From the NCBI RefSeq assembly GCF_026013645.1, contig NZ_CP110224.1, positions 2,294,001 to 2,358,000 of the forward strand: a stretch of DNA of 64,000 nucleotides, read 5' to 3'. The notes beneath the pieces were generated by a model. That model did no database searches. It saw only the letters and a list, made by a program, of their open reading frames with translations, and was not told where the DNA came from. The position numbers and the translations under genes were made by a program. This document shows, piece by piece, positions 1-9,563 of the stretch; position 1 is the first letter of the stretch; the number at the start of each line of letters is the position of its first letter. This DNA is from Virgibacillus natechei. Its GTDB lineage: Bacteria > Bacillota > Bacilli > Bacillales > Amphibacillaceae.

Positions 1-534
<534 letters not shown>

Positions 535-594
535 TCACACCTCTAAACACAGAAATTTATTTCATTGTTTAATCATTGCCATTGCCATACTTTA

Positions 595-623
595 AAGATA
601 ATGCGAAAATGCTAAAATAGCAA
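595..623 (-). promoter_or_regulatory. possible sigma-A promoter for pfkA
   Basis: On the minus strand TTGCTA (618-623) and TATCTT (595-600) are separated by 17 bases, about 65 bases before the pfkA start. Both boxes are imperfect, so this is only a candidate. It lies after the accA stem-loop, so pfkA could be read both from accDA and from its own promoter. Confidence 0.35.
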
Positions 624-674
624 TTAATTACACAATCTAGAAGATAATTTTTAAAATTTAGTAATAAAGCAATC

Positions 675-699
675 AGAGACTGACGATTTGTCAGTCTCT
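675..699 (-). terminator. stem-loop between accA and pfkA
   Basis: A perfect 10-base stem AGAGACTGAC (675-684) pairs with 690-699 around a 5-base loop, just after the accA stop. The following minus-strand bases are only moderately T-rich, so it may be a partial terminator or a processing site within an accDA-pfkA transcript. Confidence 0.55.
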
Positions 700-716
700 T
701 CGTAAAATATTGCATG

Positions 717-1673
717 TTAAAGGAGATTATAATCACCAATTTTTTTATATTTTTCCCATCTATTTTCTAATAATTCTTCAGCTGAATAGGTAGATAGACT
801 ACTTAAAGATTGCGCAATAACCTGATCCATATATTCCGCTTGCTGATAAAAGTCGCGATGCGCTCCACCTTTTGGCTCTGGGATTATTTTATCTACTACA
901 TTTAAATTTTTCAAATCATAGGATGTTATTTTCATTGTTTCTGCTGCTTTTTGAGCTAATCCTGCATCTTTCCAAAGCAAGGCTGCTGCTCCTTCTGGCG
1001 AAATAACAGAATATGTAGCATTTTCCAGCATATGAATATGATCACCTACACCTATGGCTAGTGCGCCACCACTGCCTCCCTCACCTATCACTACACAGAT
1101 AATGGGGACAGTAAGACCAGCCATTTCCTTTAAATTATGAGCAATTGCCTCACTTTGCCCTCGTTCTTCTGCAGCTTTGCCTGGATATGCACCTTTTGTA
1201 TCAATGAAGGAGATAATTGGTCGATTAAACTTTTCCGCTTGTTTCATATGTCTTAACGCTTTACGATATCCTTCAGGGTGAGGCATGCCGAAGTTTCTTC
1301 TGATATTTTCTTTTGTACTTTTTCCTCGCTGATGACCAATAACGGTTACAGGACTATCCTTATAATAGGCTATACCCGCTACAATCGCTTCATCATCACC
1401 AAATAAACGATCGCCATGAAACTCAATAAAATTGGTGAATAAGTTCTCCACATAATCTAATGTAGTTGGACGCTCTTGATGCCTGGCCATTTGGACACGA
1501 TCCCAAGGCTTTAGATTTCCGTATATATCGTCTTCCAATACAGCTAATCGGCTTTCCAATGTATGTATTTCATCTGATAAGTCGATATCGCTATCTTCTG
1601 TAAAACTTTTTAATTCTGCTATTTTTTCTTTTAAATTAACGATGGGTTTTTCAAATTCCAATACTTGCTTCAT
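717..1673 (-). CDS. accA: acetyl-CoA carboxylase, carboxyltransferase subunit alpha
   Basis: With AccD forms the carboxyltransferase that moves CO2 from biotin carrier protein to acetyl-CoA, giving malonyl-CoA for fatty-acid synthesis. At 318 residues it has the usual length. It shows the family's N-terminal helical region and then the crotonase-type core with [29 protein letters not shown] and [13 protein letters not shown]. Its ATG overlaps the accD stop as ATGA (1670-1673), which indicates translational coupling and equal production of the two subunits. The FadR-like gene and malic enzyme lie upstream on the same strand. Confidence 0.97.
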   Translation of the reverse strand: MKQVLEFEKPIVNLKEKIAELKSFTEDSDIDLSDEIHTLESRLAVLEDDIYGNLKPWDRVQMARHQERPTTLDYVENLFTNFIEFHGDRLFGDDEAIVAGIAYYKDSPVTVIGHQRGKSTKENIRRNFGMPHPEGYRKALRHMKQAEKFNRPIISFIDTKGAYPGKAAEERGQSEAIAHNLKEMAGLTVPIICVVIGEGGSGGALAIGVGDHIHMLENATYSVISPEGAAALLWKDAGLAQKAAETMKITSYDLKNLNVVDKIIPEPKGGAHRDFYQQAEYMDQVIAQSLSSLSTYSAEELLENRWEKYKKIGDYNLL

Positions 1674-2530
1674 GAAACATCCCCGCCCTTCTGATGCATA
1701 TCGAGTAATGTCACAAGAAGGTTTTTCATCTCATGTCTATGAACAACCCGATCGAGTTGACCATGCTTTAACTGAAATTCCGATGTTTGAAAATCATCTG
1801 GAAGCTTTTCACGAATTGTTTGTTCAATAATTCGCCGACCGGCAAAACCAATCAATGCACCAGGTTCAGCAAAGTTATAATCCCCGAGTGACGCAAAACT
1901 CGCAGATACACCACCTGTAGTTGGGTGGGTCATAACGGAAATCATTAGTCCCCCTGCATCACTAAATCGTTTAATAGCTACAGAGGTTTTCGTCATTTGC
2001 ATCAGACTTAATACACCTTCTTGCATTCTAGCACCACCTGAAGCTGTGAAAATAACAAAAGGCAAGGATTCGTTTTTGGAATTTTCAATGGCTCGTGCAA
2101 TTTTTTCCCCCATTACTGAACCCATACTTCCCATCCGAAAACTAGAATCCATTACTGCAAAACCAGTAGCTTGTCCATTTATTAAACCTTTTCCAGTAAT
2201 GACACCTTCATTTAATTTTGTTTTCTTGCGATCTTTCTCAATCTTTTCTTCGTATCCTGGAAATTGTAACGGATTGCCTGTAATAAAGTTATCGTCCCAC
2301 TCTTCAAATGACTCCGCATCAAATAAACTTTCCATTCTCTCCCAAGCACCTAATTGATGATGGAACCCACAATTCGGGCATACATTTAAATTCTTACTCA
2401 TTTCTTTACGATAATAAATTTTATAGCAACCATTACATTTTTGCATTAAACCTTCAGGAACATCTAGCTTAGCTTGTTCACTTGGCATCGATGCATACTT
2501 CCTTCGCTTGCCAAAGAAATCTTTAAGCAA
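1670..2530 (-). CDS. accD: acetyl-CoA carboxylase, carboxyltransferase subunit beta
   Basis: Partner of AccA in malonyl-CoA formation. The protein carries an N-terminal four-cysteine zinc ribbon (CNGC about residues 32-35 and CPNC about 51-54), then the carboxyltransferase core with [34 protein letters not shown] and [13 protein letters not shown] place the start at the TTG at 2530, because AAAGGAGG sits 7 bases before it and the resulting MLKDFF start matches Bacillus AccD. A longer frame from 2569 has no ribosome site of this quality. The product is 286 residues. Use of TTG may lower initiation relative to an ATG. Confidence 0.95.
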   Translation of the reverse strand: MLKDFFGKRRKYASMPSEQAKLDVPEGLMQKCNGCYKIYYRKEMSKNLNVCPNCGFHHQLGAWERMESLFDAESFEEWDDNFITGNPLQFPGYEEKIEKDRKKTKLNEGVITGKGLINGQATGFAVMDSSFRMGSMGSVMGEKIARAIENSKNESLPFVIFTASGGARMQEGVLSLMQMTKTSVAIKRFSDAGGLMISVMTHPTTGGVSASFASLGDYNFAEPGALIGFAGRRIIEQTIREKLPDDFQTSEFQLKHGQLDRVVHRHEMKNLLVTLLDMHQKGGDVS

Positions 2531-2626
2531 GGTAACTCCTCCTTTTTCAACAAACGTTGGCACAATCATTTTTCATTAGTATAAAGGCTCCTTATTAAAA
2601 AAGGTGTCAAAAATTGTCGGGGATGA

Positions 2627-3262
2627 CTAATCCTTCTCAACATACATTTGAGTTACATCTTTAAATAATACTTCAATGGATTCGTAATCTCCCTTAGAAT
2701 AAATTCGAGTAAGCTTCACATAAAATGCTTCCGTATAGTATTCTTCGTTTATGGTATGAGAGAATTCTTCCATCAGTTGCCAAATCTTTCCTAATAAAAG
2801 ATTTCCGGCCTTTTTAAAAACGTATTGAAAAAATATAGTATGTTTATTATATTGATTTATACTAGCGTTTATTATTGCGTTTAACTCTTCTATATCTTTT
2901 TCATTTAGATGATCAAAAGCTAATTTTGCAGCCTCTTTTTCTACTATACGTTTAGCGAACATCAACTCTTTCTGTGTCTGGTTCTCCTGTAATATAAAAG
3001 AAGATAATAACTCAACTGTTTGATAAGGGCGGTATGTACTTATATAGGTACCTTCCCCGTGCCTCGTTTCAATTAACCCCAATAATTCCATCGCACGTAA
3101 AGCTTCTCGAATGGAAGACCTACCAACTTGAAGTGACTCTGATAGTTCTCTTTCAGACGGAAGCTTATCACCAGATTTCAGTTCATTGTTATCAATAAAA
3201 CTGCGTATTTCGTGTAATACCTCTTGATACACTTTCTGCTTAGGCGACATGGACACAGCCAT
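2627..3262 (-). CDS. GntR/FadR-family transcriptional regulator
   Basis: A DNA-binding regulator. Residues about 10-75 form a GntR winged helix (SGDKLPSERELSESLQVGRSSIREALRAMELLGLI). The C-terminal part, about 90-211, is all-helical, as expected for the FCD/FadR ligand-binding domain, with the helix start FAKRIVEKEAAKLAF. It begins 20 bases after the malic enzyme stop and lies about 96 bases before accD, so it is probably co-transcribed with both. By context it may sense an acyl-CoA or organic acid and control malonyl-CoA supply; that role is inference. An internal start at MSPKQK (residue 5) is possible. Confidence 0.85.
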   Translation of the reverse strand: MAVSMSPKQKVYQEVLHEIRSFIDNNELKSGDKLPSERELSESLQVGRSSIREALRAMELLGLIETRHGEGTYISTYRPYQTVELLSSFILQENQTQKELMFAKRIVEKEAAKLAFDHLNEKDIEELNAIINASINQYNKHTIFFQYVFKKAGNLLLGKIWQLMEEFSHTINEEYYTEAFYVKLTRIYSKGDYESIEVLFKDVTQMYVEKD

Positions 3263-3282
3263 GATTCACTCCTTTGAACCGA

Positions 3283-4521
3283 TTAATTGTCATCAATTCG
3301 TGTTAAATTCCTTGTGTTTTCAGCAACCTCTTCTGGGTCAACTTCAATTCTGGAAACGCCCGATTCCATCGCTGCTTTTGCAACACTGGATGCTACGTTC
3401 GGGGCAACGCGCACATCGAAAGGAGTTGGAATGACATAATCTTCATGTAACTCATCATCTGCAATCAGAGATGCTATTGCTTGTGCTGCTGCTACTTTCA
3501 TTCGTTCATTAATTCTTGTAGCTCGTACATCTAGAGCCCCACGGAAAATTCCAGGAAATGCAAGTACGTTATTAACCTGATTCGGAAAATCAGACCTTCC
3601 TGTACCAATAACTTTTGCACCAGCCTCTTTCGCATCACCAGGAATAATTTCTGGCTCAGGGTTAGCCATTGCAAAAATAATAGCATCATCATTCATTTTC
3701 TTAACCATTTCTTTTGACAGCGCACCACCAACGGAAACACCGATGAATACATCTGCCCCTTCAAGCATTTCTTCAAGCGAACCTTCTTTTTTAGCATTGT
3801 TGGTGAATTTGGCAACATCGTCTTTTACTTCATTCATTCCATAGGGTCTATCTTCAAATATAGCACCTTTAGAATCGCACATTATCATTTCGCGGACCCC
3901 AAAGCTGTATAACAGTTTAATAATAGCAATACCTGCAGCTCCGGCACCATTAGCTACCACTTTAATATCGGAGAAATTTTTGCCAACAAGTTTTAATGCA
4001 TTGATTAATCCAGCTACCGTTACAATTGCAGTTCCGTGCTGATCATCATGAAAAATAGGTATATTGGTTTCTTTTTTTAGACGTTCTTCAATTATGAAGC
4101 AATTAGGTGCTGCGATATCTTCTAAGTTAACACCACCGAAAGTTGGTTCCATTAACTTTACACTTCTCACAATTTCTTCTACATCGTTTGTTCCTAGGCA
4201 AATGGGAAAAGAATCTACACCGGCAAAACTTTTAAATAATACGGATTTTCCTTCCATAACAGGAAGCGCTGCTTCAGGGCCTATATTTCCCAGTCCTAGA
4301 ACCGCGGAGCCATCACTGACTACTGCCACCATGTTTCCCTTCATCGTATAGTCATATACCGTTTCTTTACGATCGTATATTTCTTTACAAGGTTCAGCAA
4401 CACCAGGCGAATATGCTAAACTTAAATCTTCTGCATTTCGAACCGTAACTTTTGATTCTGTCGATAATTTCCCTTTGTTTTCCTTATGCATTTGTAATGC
4501 TTCATCTCTTAAGCTAGCCAT
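3283..4521 (-). CDS. ytsJ: NAD(P)-dependent malic enzyme
   Basis: Oxidatively decarboxylates malate to pyruvate with reduction of NAD(P). The 412-residue product matches the YtsJ/MaeB short class. It contains SLAYSPGVAEPC, the catalytic and metal segment FHDDQHGTAIVT, and the dinucleotide fold ANGAGAAGIAII, followed by GRSDFPNQVNNVLAFPGIF. The start is the ATG at 4521, with AAAAGGAGCGG upstream and the family start MASLRDEAL. The open frame runs 318 bases further back, overlapping the dnaE 3' end, but that part lacks family similarity and a ribosome site. It heads a likely malic enzyme-gntR-accD-accA run. Confidence 0.95.
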   Translation of the reverse strand: MASLRDEALQMHKENKGKLSTESKVTVRNAEDLSLAYSPGVAEPCKEIYDRKETVYDYTMKGNMVAVVSDGSAVLGLGNIGPEAALPVMEGKSVLFKSFAGVDSFPICLGTNDVEEIVRSVKLMEPTFGGVNLEDIAAPNCFIIEERLKKETNIPIFHDDQHGTAIVTVAGLINALKLVGKNFSDIKVVANGAGAAGIAIIKLLYSFGVREMIMCDSKGAIFEDRPYGMNEVKDDVAKFTNNAKKEGSLEEMLEGADVFIGVSVGGALSKEMVKKMNDDAIIFAMANPEPEIIPGDAKEAGAKVIGTGRSDFPNQVNNVLAFPGIFRGALDVRATRINERMKVAAAQAIASLIADDELHEDYVIPTPFDVRVAPNVASSVAKAAMESGVSRIEVDPEEVAENTRNLTRIDDN

Positions 4522-4654
4522 ATTAATATTCCGCTCCTTTTCACAGTAGAAATAATAATTAATTATAAGTGAAAATAAATAACGCTCCAAGGTGGTCTGA
4601 CCACCCTTAACTCCTTCATTATAACAGATGGGGATTCTCTGTAAAGTATGAAAA

Positions 4655-7600
4655 CTACTTTTCAAAAACCACATTATCTTTACCAAAATGGTCCGATAGT
4701 GCTTGTATACACGCTCGTTCTGGAGTGATAAAGTAGTCACCCGTAAGCTGGAATGTCTTTCTGTTTTGCTCATCATAAATAATGATAGGTATGTTACCTG
4801 GATATAAACGTGTAACTTTTTTAATTTCCTTCCAAGCATTTTGATTATTCTTCTGGGTTAATTTAATAAACAAACGCTGATTATTACGTGTTTCAAGTTC
4901 TTCTTCATCGAATTCTTTAACCTGCGATAGTTGCCATTGAACACGATTGTTTCTTGATTCAATTTTTCCAGTCAACAGCACGACCATTTCTTCTTTCAGC
5001 CACCTGTTTACATCTCGGTAAATTTCAGGAAAAACAACGGCTTCCATGTCACCAGTCTCGTCACTAATCGTGATAAAAGCCATTGCATCTCCCCGTTTTG
5101 TGCGGATTGGCTTAATGCTTTGAACAATTGCCACGCTTTTACAATTCTTTTTGCCAATTAAAGCTTGTGCCTGCTTCATGGAAACATATCCGTTTTCTCT
5201 TAGCTTTTTGCGGTGTTCCTTTAGCGGGTGACTGGATACATAAATCCCCAGCAGTTCTTTTTCATCTGCTAATTTTTTAACCAGGCTAAAGTCTTCGATG
5301 TCTATATATCTTGCTGCAATTTGATCTCGAAACAATCCCGGTTGGTCATTGAATTCTCTAAACAACTCTCCTTGTTCGATCGCATGATCAATGGAGGCCA
5401 GGAGGCTTGCCCTGTTTGAATACGTTTCATCAAATGCCCCTGCCATGATAAGAAGTTCCAATGCAGCTCGATTAACAGTCTTCAATGAAACTCGTAAACA
5501 AAAGTCAAATAAATTTTTAAATAAACCTTCCTTACGAACCTTGATTACTTCCTTGATTACTTGATTCCCGATTCCTTTAATCATGATAAGGCCCATTCGT
5601 ATCTGATTACCTTCCACCGAAAATTTCCCGAAACTTTTATTAATGGAGGGCGGCGCAATACTAAGATTTAAGTTTTTTGCTTCTTTGATATAATCATTTG
5701 TTTTATCCTGTTGACTTACGAAAGAACTAAGTAACTCTGCAAAGAAATTTGCTGGGTAATGTGCTTTTAAGTACGCTAATTGGTAGGAAATCTCACTATA
5801 CGCTACTGCATGGCTTCGATTGAAACCATAGTTGGAAAACTTCACAATCCAGGCGAATATTTCTTCGGCAACCGATTTGTCATAGCCATTTGCTAAGCAA
5901 CCGTTTATAAACGCTTCCTTTTGCTCATCCATGACATCCTGCTGTTTCTTACTTACAGCACGGCGTAATATATCTGCTTTACCAAGTGAAAAACCTGCTA
6001 TCTGGTTAGCAATCTGCATGATTTGTTCTTGGTAAACGAGCACACCGTATGTTTTTTCTAAAATAGGTGCTAAATCCGGATGCGGGTATACGACATTTTC
6101 TTTTCCATGTTTACGATTTATATAAGTTGGGATATTATCCATTGGACCAGGACGAAACAAAGCATTTACGGCTACAATGTCTTCAAATGAAGAAGGCTTT
6201 AATTGAGTAAGTACATTCTTCATCCCGTTTGATTCTAATTGAAAAACACCATTTGTTTCCCCCTTTTGTAATAGTTCGTATGTTTTCGCATCATTTTTCG
6301 GAAGATTGGTTAATGATACTGATTGATTCCTGGTGAATGTTATAGATTGGATCGTTTTTTCAAGTAATGTCAGGTTGCGTAAACCAAGTAAATCAATTTT
6401 TAATAACCCAAGCTCCTCCAGATCATTCATCGGAAATTGTGTTAAATTTGTTTCATTTGTTCCGGTGGTCAGTGGAATATGTTCCATTAACGGTTTCTCA
6501 CTAATAACAATCCCTGCAGCATGTGTGGAGACATGCCTTGGTAATCCTTCCAATTTAATTGAGATAGCAAATAATACCTTTAAGCTGTCTGATTGCTTAA
6601 TATAGTTTTTTAAGTCCTCTGATTCCTTCGCAAGATCAACAATACTTTTCCTCGCTTGTACCGGAATATGCCTCAGGATAAAATTCGCATCCTGTTGGTC
6701 AATATCCATAGTCTTTATTAATTCCCGAACTAAAGAACGTGCAGCAAATGTGCCAAATGTTATAATCTGCGCTACATGCTCGTTTCCGTATTTATTTCGT
6801 ACATATTCAATAACCTCATCACGTCTTACATCCGAAAAATCAATGTCTATATCTGGCATCGTTAATCGTTCAGGATTAAGAAAACGCTCAAACAGCAAGT
6901 CATATTTAATTGGGTCCACATCTGTAATTCCTAAAACATACGCAACCAGCGAACCAGCAGCAGAACCTCTACCCGGACCGACTACAATACGATTATCTTT
7001 TGCATAACCTATAAAATCAGAAACAATTAGGAAATAATCGCTGAATTGCATCGATTGAATAACCGTTAGTTCATATGTTAAACGATTCGAAACCTCTTCT
7101 GTAACTTCCTCATATTTCGTCTCTACGTTCGTCCAGCAAATCTTTTCTAAATAAGCATGTGCACTCATTTGTTGTGGTACGGGGTAAGCAGGAATCATGC
7201 GCTGGTCAAAATCAAATGTTACATTACATTTTTGTTTAATTGCCTCTGATTCTTCGATTACTTCCGGCCAAAAATTGGAGAATAACTGTTCCATTTCAAA
7301 AGCGGAGCGTAAAAAGCGTTCCTTTCTGTCTGGGTCCGTAATCCGCATGTTCCAAGTATTTCCTTGTTTCATAGCCTGCAAACAATCATAGGCACTATCA
7401 TCTGATTGATGTATATACCGTACGTCCTGGATCGCTACTACAGGAATATGATACTTGTCATGAAATGCTTTTAGTGATCTATGTATATGACGTTCACTTT
7501 CGAGCCCATGATCTTGGATACCTAAGTAAAAATCCCCTTCATGCACCAGATGTTTCCATGTGGTTATGTAATCCACCACTTTATCGTGATTTTGGGTATC

Positions 7601-8002
7601 TAATAAGGTTGCAATCTTCGTATTGTGAACTGGTATGATACAAATCAGATCTTCTACATACACACGCAGTTCTTCTATAGCAATATTCGTATTTTTACGA
7701 TGTTGAATATGTGTACTAATTTTAACAAGTGACTGATATCCATTTTTATTTTTTGCTAGAAAAATGCACGGAATATTCTCCTGCTCTTCATCCGTTGTAT
7801 ATACAACCATACCAATAATCGGTTTTATTTTATAATTTTGGCAAGCTTTATAAAAAGGAATAGCACCATATAGTACTTGCTCATCTGTAAGTGCCAATGC
7901 GTCGAATTCTAATTCACTAGCTCTTTGTACTAATTTATCGATTGTAATGGTACTATTCATCAGGCTATAACCACTTCTCACCTGTAAATGTGTATACGAC
8001 AT
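4655..8002 (-). CDS. dnaE: DNA polymerase III alpha subunit, DnaE type
   Basis: The second replicative polymerase of Firmicutes, which extends lagging-strand RNA primers before handing over to PolC. At 1115 residues it has the DnaE layout. There is an N-terminal PHP domain (HLQVRSGYSL, ALTDEQVLYGAI, IIGMVVY), then the palm with GRGSAAGSLVAYVLGITDVDPI and the catalytic triad segment PDIDIDFSD, thumb and fingers, and a C-terminal OB fold (IRTKRGDAMAFITISDETG). No DEDD proofreading domain is present, as expected for DnaE. The PHP metal residues look degenerate, as in B. subtilis. It is divergent from ytrH. Confidence 0.97.
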   Translation of the reverse strand: MSYTHLQVRSGYSLMNSTITIDKLVQRASELEFDALALTDEQVLYGAIPFYKACQNYKIKPIIGMVVYTTDEEQENIPCIFLAKNKNGYQSLVKISTHIQHRKNTNIAIEELRVYVEDLICIIPVHNTKIATLLDTQNHDKVVDYITTWKHLVHEGDFYLGIQDHGLESERHIHRSLKAFHDKYHIPVVAIQDVRYIHQSDDSAYDCLQAMKQGNTWNMRITDPDRKERFLRSAFEMEQLFSNFWPEVIEESEAIKQKCNVTFDFDQRMIPAYPVPQQMSAHAYLEKICWTNVETKYEEVTEEVSNRLTYELTVIQSMQFSDYFLIVSDFIGYAKDNRIVVGPGRGSAAGSLVAYVLGITDVDPIKYDLLFERFLNPERLTMPDIDIDFSDVRRDEVIEYVRNKYGNEHVAQIITFGTFAARSLVRELIKTMDIDQQDANFILRHIPVQARKSIVDLAKESEDLKNYIKQSDSLKVLFAISIKLEGLPRHVSTHAAGIVISEKPLMEHIPLTTGTNETNLTQFPMNDLEELGLLKIDLLGLRNLTLLEKTIQSITFTRNQSVSLTNLPKNDAKTYELLQKGETNGVFQLESNGMKNVLTQLKPSSFEDIVAVNALFRPGPMDNIPTYINRKHGKENVVYPHPDLAPILEKTYGVLVYQEQIMQIANQIAGFSLGKADILRRAVSKKQQDVMDEQKEAFINGCLANGYDKSVAEEIFAWIVKFSNYGFNRSHAVAYSEISYQLAYLKAHYPANFFAELLSSFVSQQDKTNDYIKEAKNLNLSIAPPSINKSFGKFSVEGNQIRMGLIMIKGIGNQVIKEVIKVRKEGLFKNLFDFCLRVSLKTVNRAALELLIMAGAFDETYSNRASLLASIDHAIEQGELFREFNDQPGLFRDQIAARYIDIEDFSLVKKLADEKELLGIYVSSHPLKEHRKKLRENGYVSMKQAQALIGKKNCKSVAIVQSIKPIRTKRGDAMAFITISDETGDMEAVVFPEIYRDVNRWLKEEMVVLLTGKIESRNNRVQWQLSQVKEFDEEELETRNNQRLFIKLTQKNNQNAWKEIKKVTRLYPGNIPIIIYDEQNRKTFQLTGDYFITPERACIQALSDHFGKDNVVFEK

Positions 8003-8060
8003 AACATCCCGCCTTTTGTTTCTCCCCCTATTATAACAATTTGGTCATGTCTTGCACACG

Positions 8061-8088
8061 GTATGCTTGACTGATAGTTATCATAACT
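8061..8088 (+). promoter_or_regulatory. possible sigma-E promoter for ytrH-ytrI
   Basis: GTATGCT (8061-8067) and CATAACT (8082-8088) with a 14-base spacer resemble a mother-cell sigma-E promoter, about 55 bases before the proposed ytrH start. ytrH and ytrI belong to the sigma-E regulon in B. subtilis. The match is partial, so this is only a candidate. Confidence 0.3.
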
Positions 8089-8143
8089 CGTCTACTTCAC
8101 TCATAAAATGAAAAGAACATACCTCGGGAAGGGGTGGGAGGAT

Positions 8144-8479
8144 ATGGTGGATGAACGATTTTTTGCCTCTTTTATTCATTGTTATTTTATAGCATTCGGA
8201 GTCATAATTGGTGGGGCTATAATCGGCAGCATCGGGGAATTTGCAACTGGAAATGCTCCGTTAACTTCAATAGGCCGTATTGCCAATAATTTACGTATAT
8301 GGGCTATTATCGCTGCGATCGGTGGAACATTTGATGCGATTGCCAACTTTGAAAGAGGATTACTTGACGGTTCAACCATTGATTTATTTAAACAAGCACT
8401 GTTAATTCTGTCTGCAATGGGCGGCGTCAAAACAGCTATCATTCTAATAGAGTGGCTTATACAGGAGGATATCTCTTAA
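8144..8479 (+). CDS. ytrH: sporulation membrane protein YtrH
   Basis: A small membrane protein needed for efficient sporulation in B. subtilis, where it acts in the mother cell. The 111-residue product has three hydrophobic segments (about 8-30, 45-65 and 82-105), with the family's GGAIIGSIGEFATGNAP and AAIGGTFDAI segments. The open frame begins at 8108, but the purine-rich stretch AAGGGGTGGGAGG lies just before the ATG at 8144, so I prefer the later start; GTG at 8147 is also possible. Its stop overlaps the ytrI start (TAATG). It is divergent from dnaE, as in Bacillus. Confidence 0.85.
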   Translation: MVDERFFASFIHCYFIAFGVIIGGAIIGSIGEFATGNAPLTSIGRIANNLRIWAIIAAIGGTFDAIANFERGLLDGSTIDLFKQALLILSAMGGVKTAIILIEWLIQEDIS

Positions 8480-8985
8480 TGCATATCCCTCCTTATCATA
8501 AAAAAGTAACCTGGCAGCGTTTTTTCATTGGTGCTGTATTTGGGGCGCTTATATCATATGGCATTTATATCTATATATACGGTAGCTTATATGAAAGGGT
8601 TCTTGAAGAAAACTTCGAACTCCAATCAGAATTGACTGATGTAAAAAACCAAAATGAAGCATTGTTACAGGATAAAGAAGATTTAGATGAACAATCCAAA
8701 GAACCACAAACAGTCGAATCCATTGAAGTTACGATAACGAGTGAAGATGCATTACGCCTTGACAGATTAATTATTCATCAGTTAGAAGATCTGATAAAAG
8801 AAGAAATAAATCACCTCATTGGTCAGGAGATTTCTACAGTTGTAGAAAGCAACCAGCTCTTGCTTTCAACGATTGAAAATAAAGGCTTCACCGTTGATGA
8901 CGTTACGTACCATTTTGATGTTAATCTATTAGTAATTTCAAATAATGTTAAACTAACCGTCGAAACAAAATTGACAGATGAATAA
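8479..8985 (+). CDS. ytrI: sporulation membrane protein YtrI
   Basis: Partner of YtrH in sporulation. The 168-residue protein has one N-terminal transmembrane helix (about residues 15-38), then a coiled-coil stretch rich in Glu, Gln and Lys (about 40-75), and a small alpha/beta domain ending in a run of alternating hydrophobic strands. I start it at the ATG at 8479, which overlaps the ytrH stop by one base and has AGGAGG 10 bases before. The frame itself opens earlier, inside ytrH. The topology suggests the soluble part faces the outside of the mother-cell membrane. Confidence 0.85.
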   Translation: MHIPPYHKKVTWQRFFIGAVFGALISYGIYIYIYGSLYERVLEENFELQSELTDVKNQNEALLQDKEDLDEQSKEPQTVESIEVTITSEDALRLDRLIIHQLEDLIKEEINHLIGQEISTVVESNQLLLSTIENKGFTVDDVTYHFDVNLLVISNNVKLTVETKLTDE

Positions 8986-9103
8986 GAACCTTTTTTGAAC
9001 TTTTTCATATTTTATAGTTCTAGGAAGTATTAATCTTCTATAATATAAATAGCAACAAATGCATGAGAGTATCTATGTACTATATGGAGAGGAGCTGGTT
9101 TCC

Positions 9104-9301
9104 ATGCTGATTATGAATCAAAGACAAATACGCGATGAAAAAATTGCTCAATTACAAGAAGGAAAAATAGCATACGCTGAATCTTATGAACTTATTCGAA
9201 TTATGAAACGAGATATTGAAAGAAAAAATTTAAATGTACATTATGACGAGACTAAATCAGGTTGTTGGTTTACGCCACTATCAGAAAAGGTTCGTAATTA
9301 A
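9104..9301 (+). CDS. small conserved-looking protein of unknown function
   Basis: A 65-residue frame starting MLIMNQRQIRDEK, preceded by GAGAGGAG at good distance. The earlier in-frame start at 9059 lacks a ribosome site. The protein is charged and helical, followed by a short C-terminal part NVHYDETKSGCWFTP with a single cysteine and tryptophan, which looks like a folded patch rather than random translation. It sits between ytrI and nrnA, on the same strand as ytrI. I do not recognise the family. Confidence 0.55.
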   Translation: MLIMNQRQIRDEKIAQLQEGKIAYAESYELIRIMKRDIERKNLNVHYDETKSGCWFTPLSEKVRN

Positions 9302-9360
9302 GAAAAACTCTGCTGTCGCCTCATCTTTCCAGAGGTTAGAAGTCAAGGGTCGTATTGGTA

Positions 9361-9384
9361 GAAATCGGCGAAATAGCCGATTTC
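9361..9384. repeat. 9-base perfect inverted repeat
   Basis: GAAATCGGC (9361-9369) is complementary to 9376-9384 around a 6-base loop, in the 246-base gap between the small gene at 9104 and nrnA. No T-run follows on either strand, so it is probably not a terminator. Function unknown. Confidence 0.4.
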
Positions 9385-9440
9385 GCTATCTAAATCTTGT
9401 ACCCAAATAAGGAATAAGGTTATAGGTTTTCTTATCTTTT

Positions 9441-9475
9441 TAAAAATGCTGATTTCATTTATAGATGAAATCAGC
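9441..9475 (-). terminator. second terminator after nrnA
   Basis: An 11-base perfect stem (9448-9458 with 9465-9475, loop of 6) is followed on the minus strand by ATTTTTA. It lies 70 bases after the nrnA stop and backs up the hairpin that overlaps the stop codon. Confidence 0.65.
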
Positions 9476-9536
9476 ACAGCACTTATTTAATTGGTAGATA
9501 GGATAGAACTTATTTATAAGAAACCTCTATAACAAA

Positions 9537-9563
9537 TGCCACGTTTTCTAAGCAAACGTGGCA
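9537..9563 (-). terminator. hairpin enclosing the nrnA stop codon
   Basis: TGCCACGTTT (9537-9546) pairs perfectly with 9554-9563; the loop contains the nrnA TAG (9548-9550). A modest TTTGTTA run follows on the minus strand. The last codons of nrnA form one arm of the stem. Confidence 0.55.

Noticed and set aside
2531..2620. Possible accD promoter, TTGACA and TATACT on the minus strand
   Set aside because: The spacer is 21 bases, too long for sigma-A, and no activator of the MerR type is suggested by context.
4522..4839. N-terminal extension of malic enzyme by 106 codons
   Set aside because: The extra part overlaps the dnaE 3' end, lacks family similarity and a ribosome site. The ATG at 4521 has AAAAGGAGCGG and the family start.
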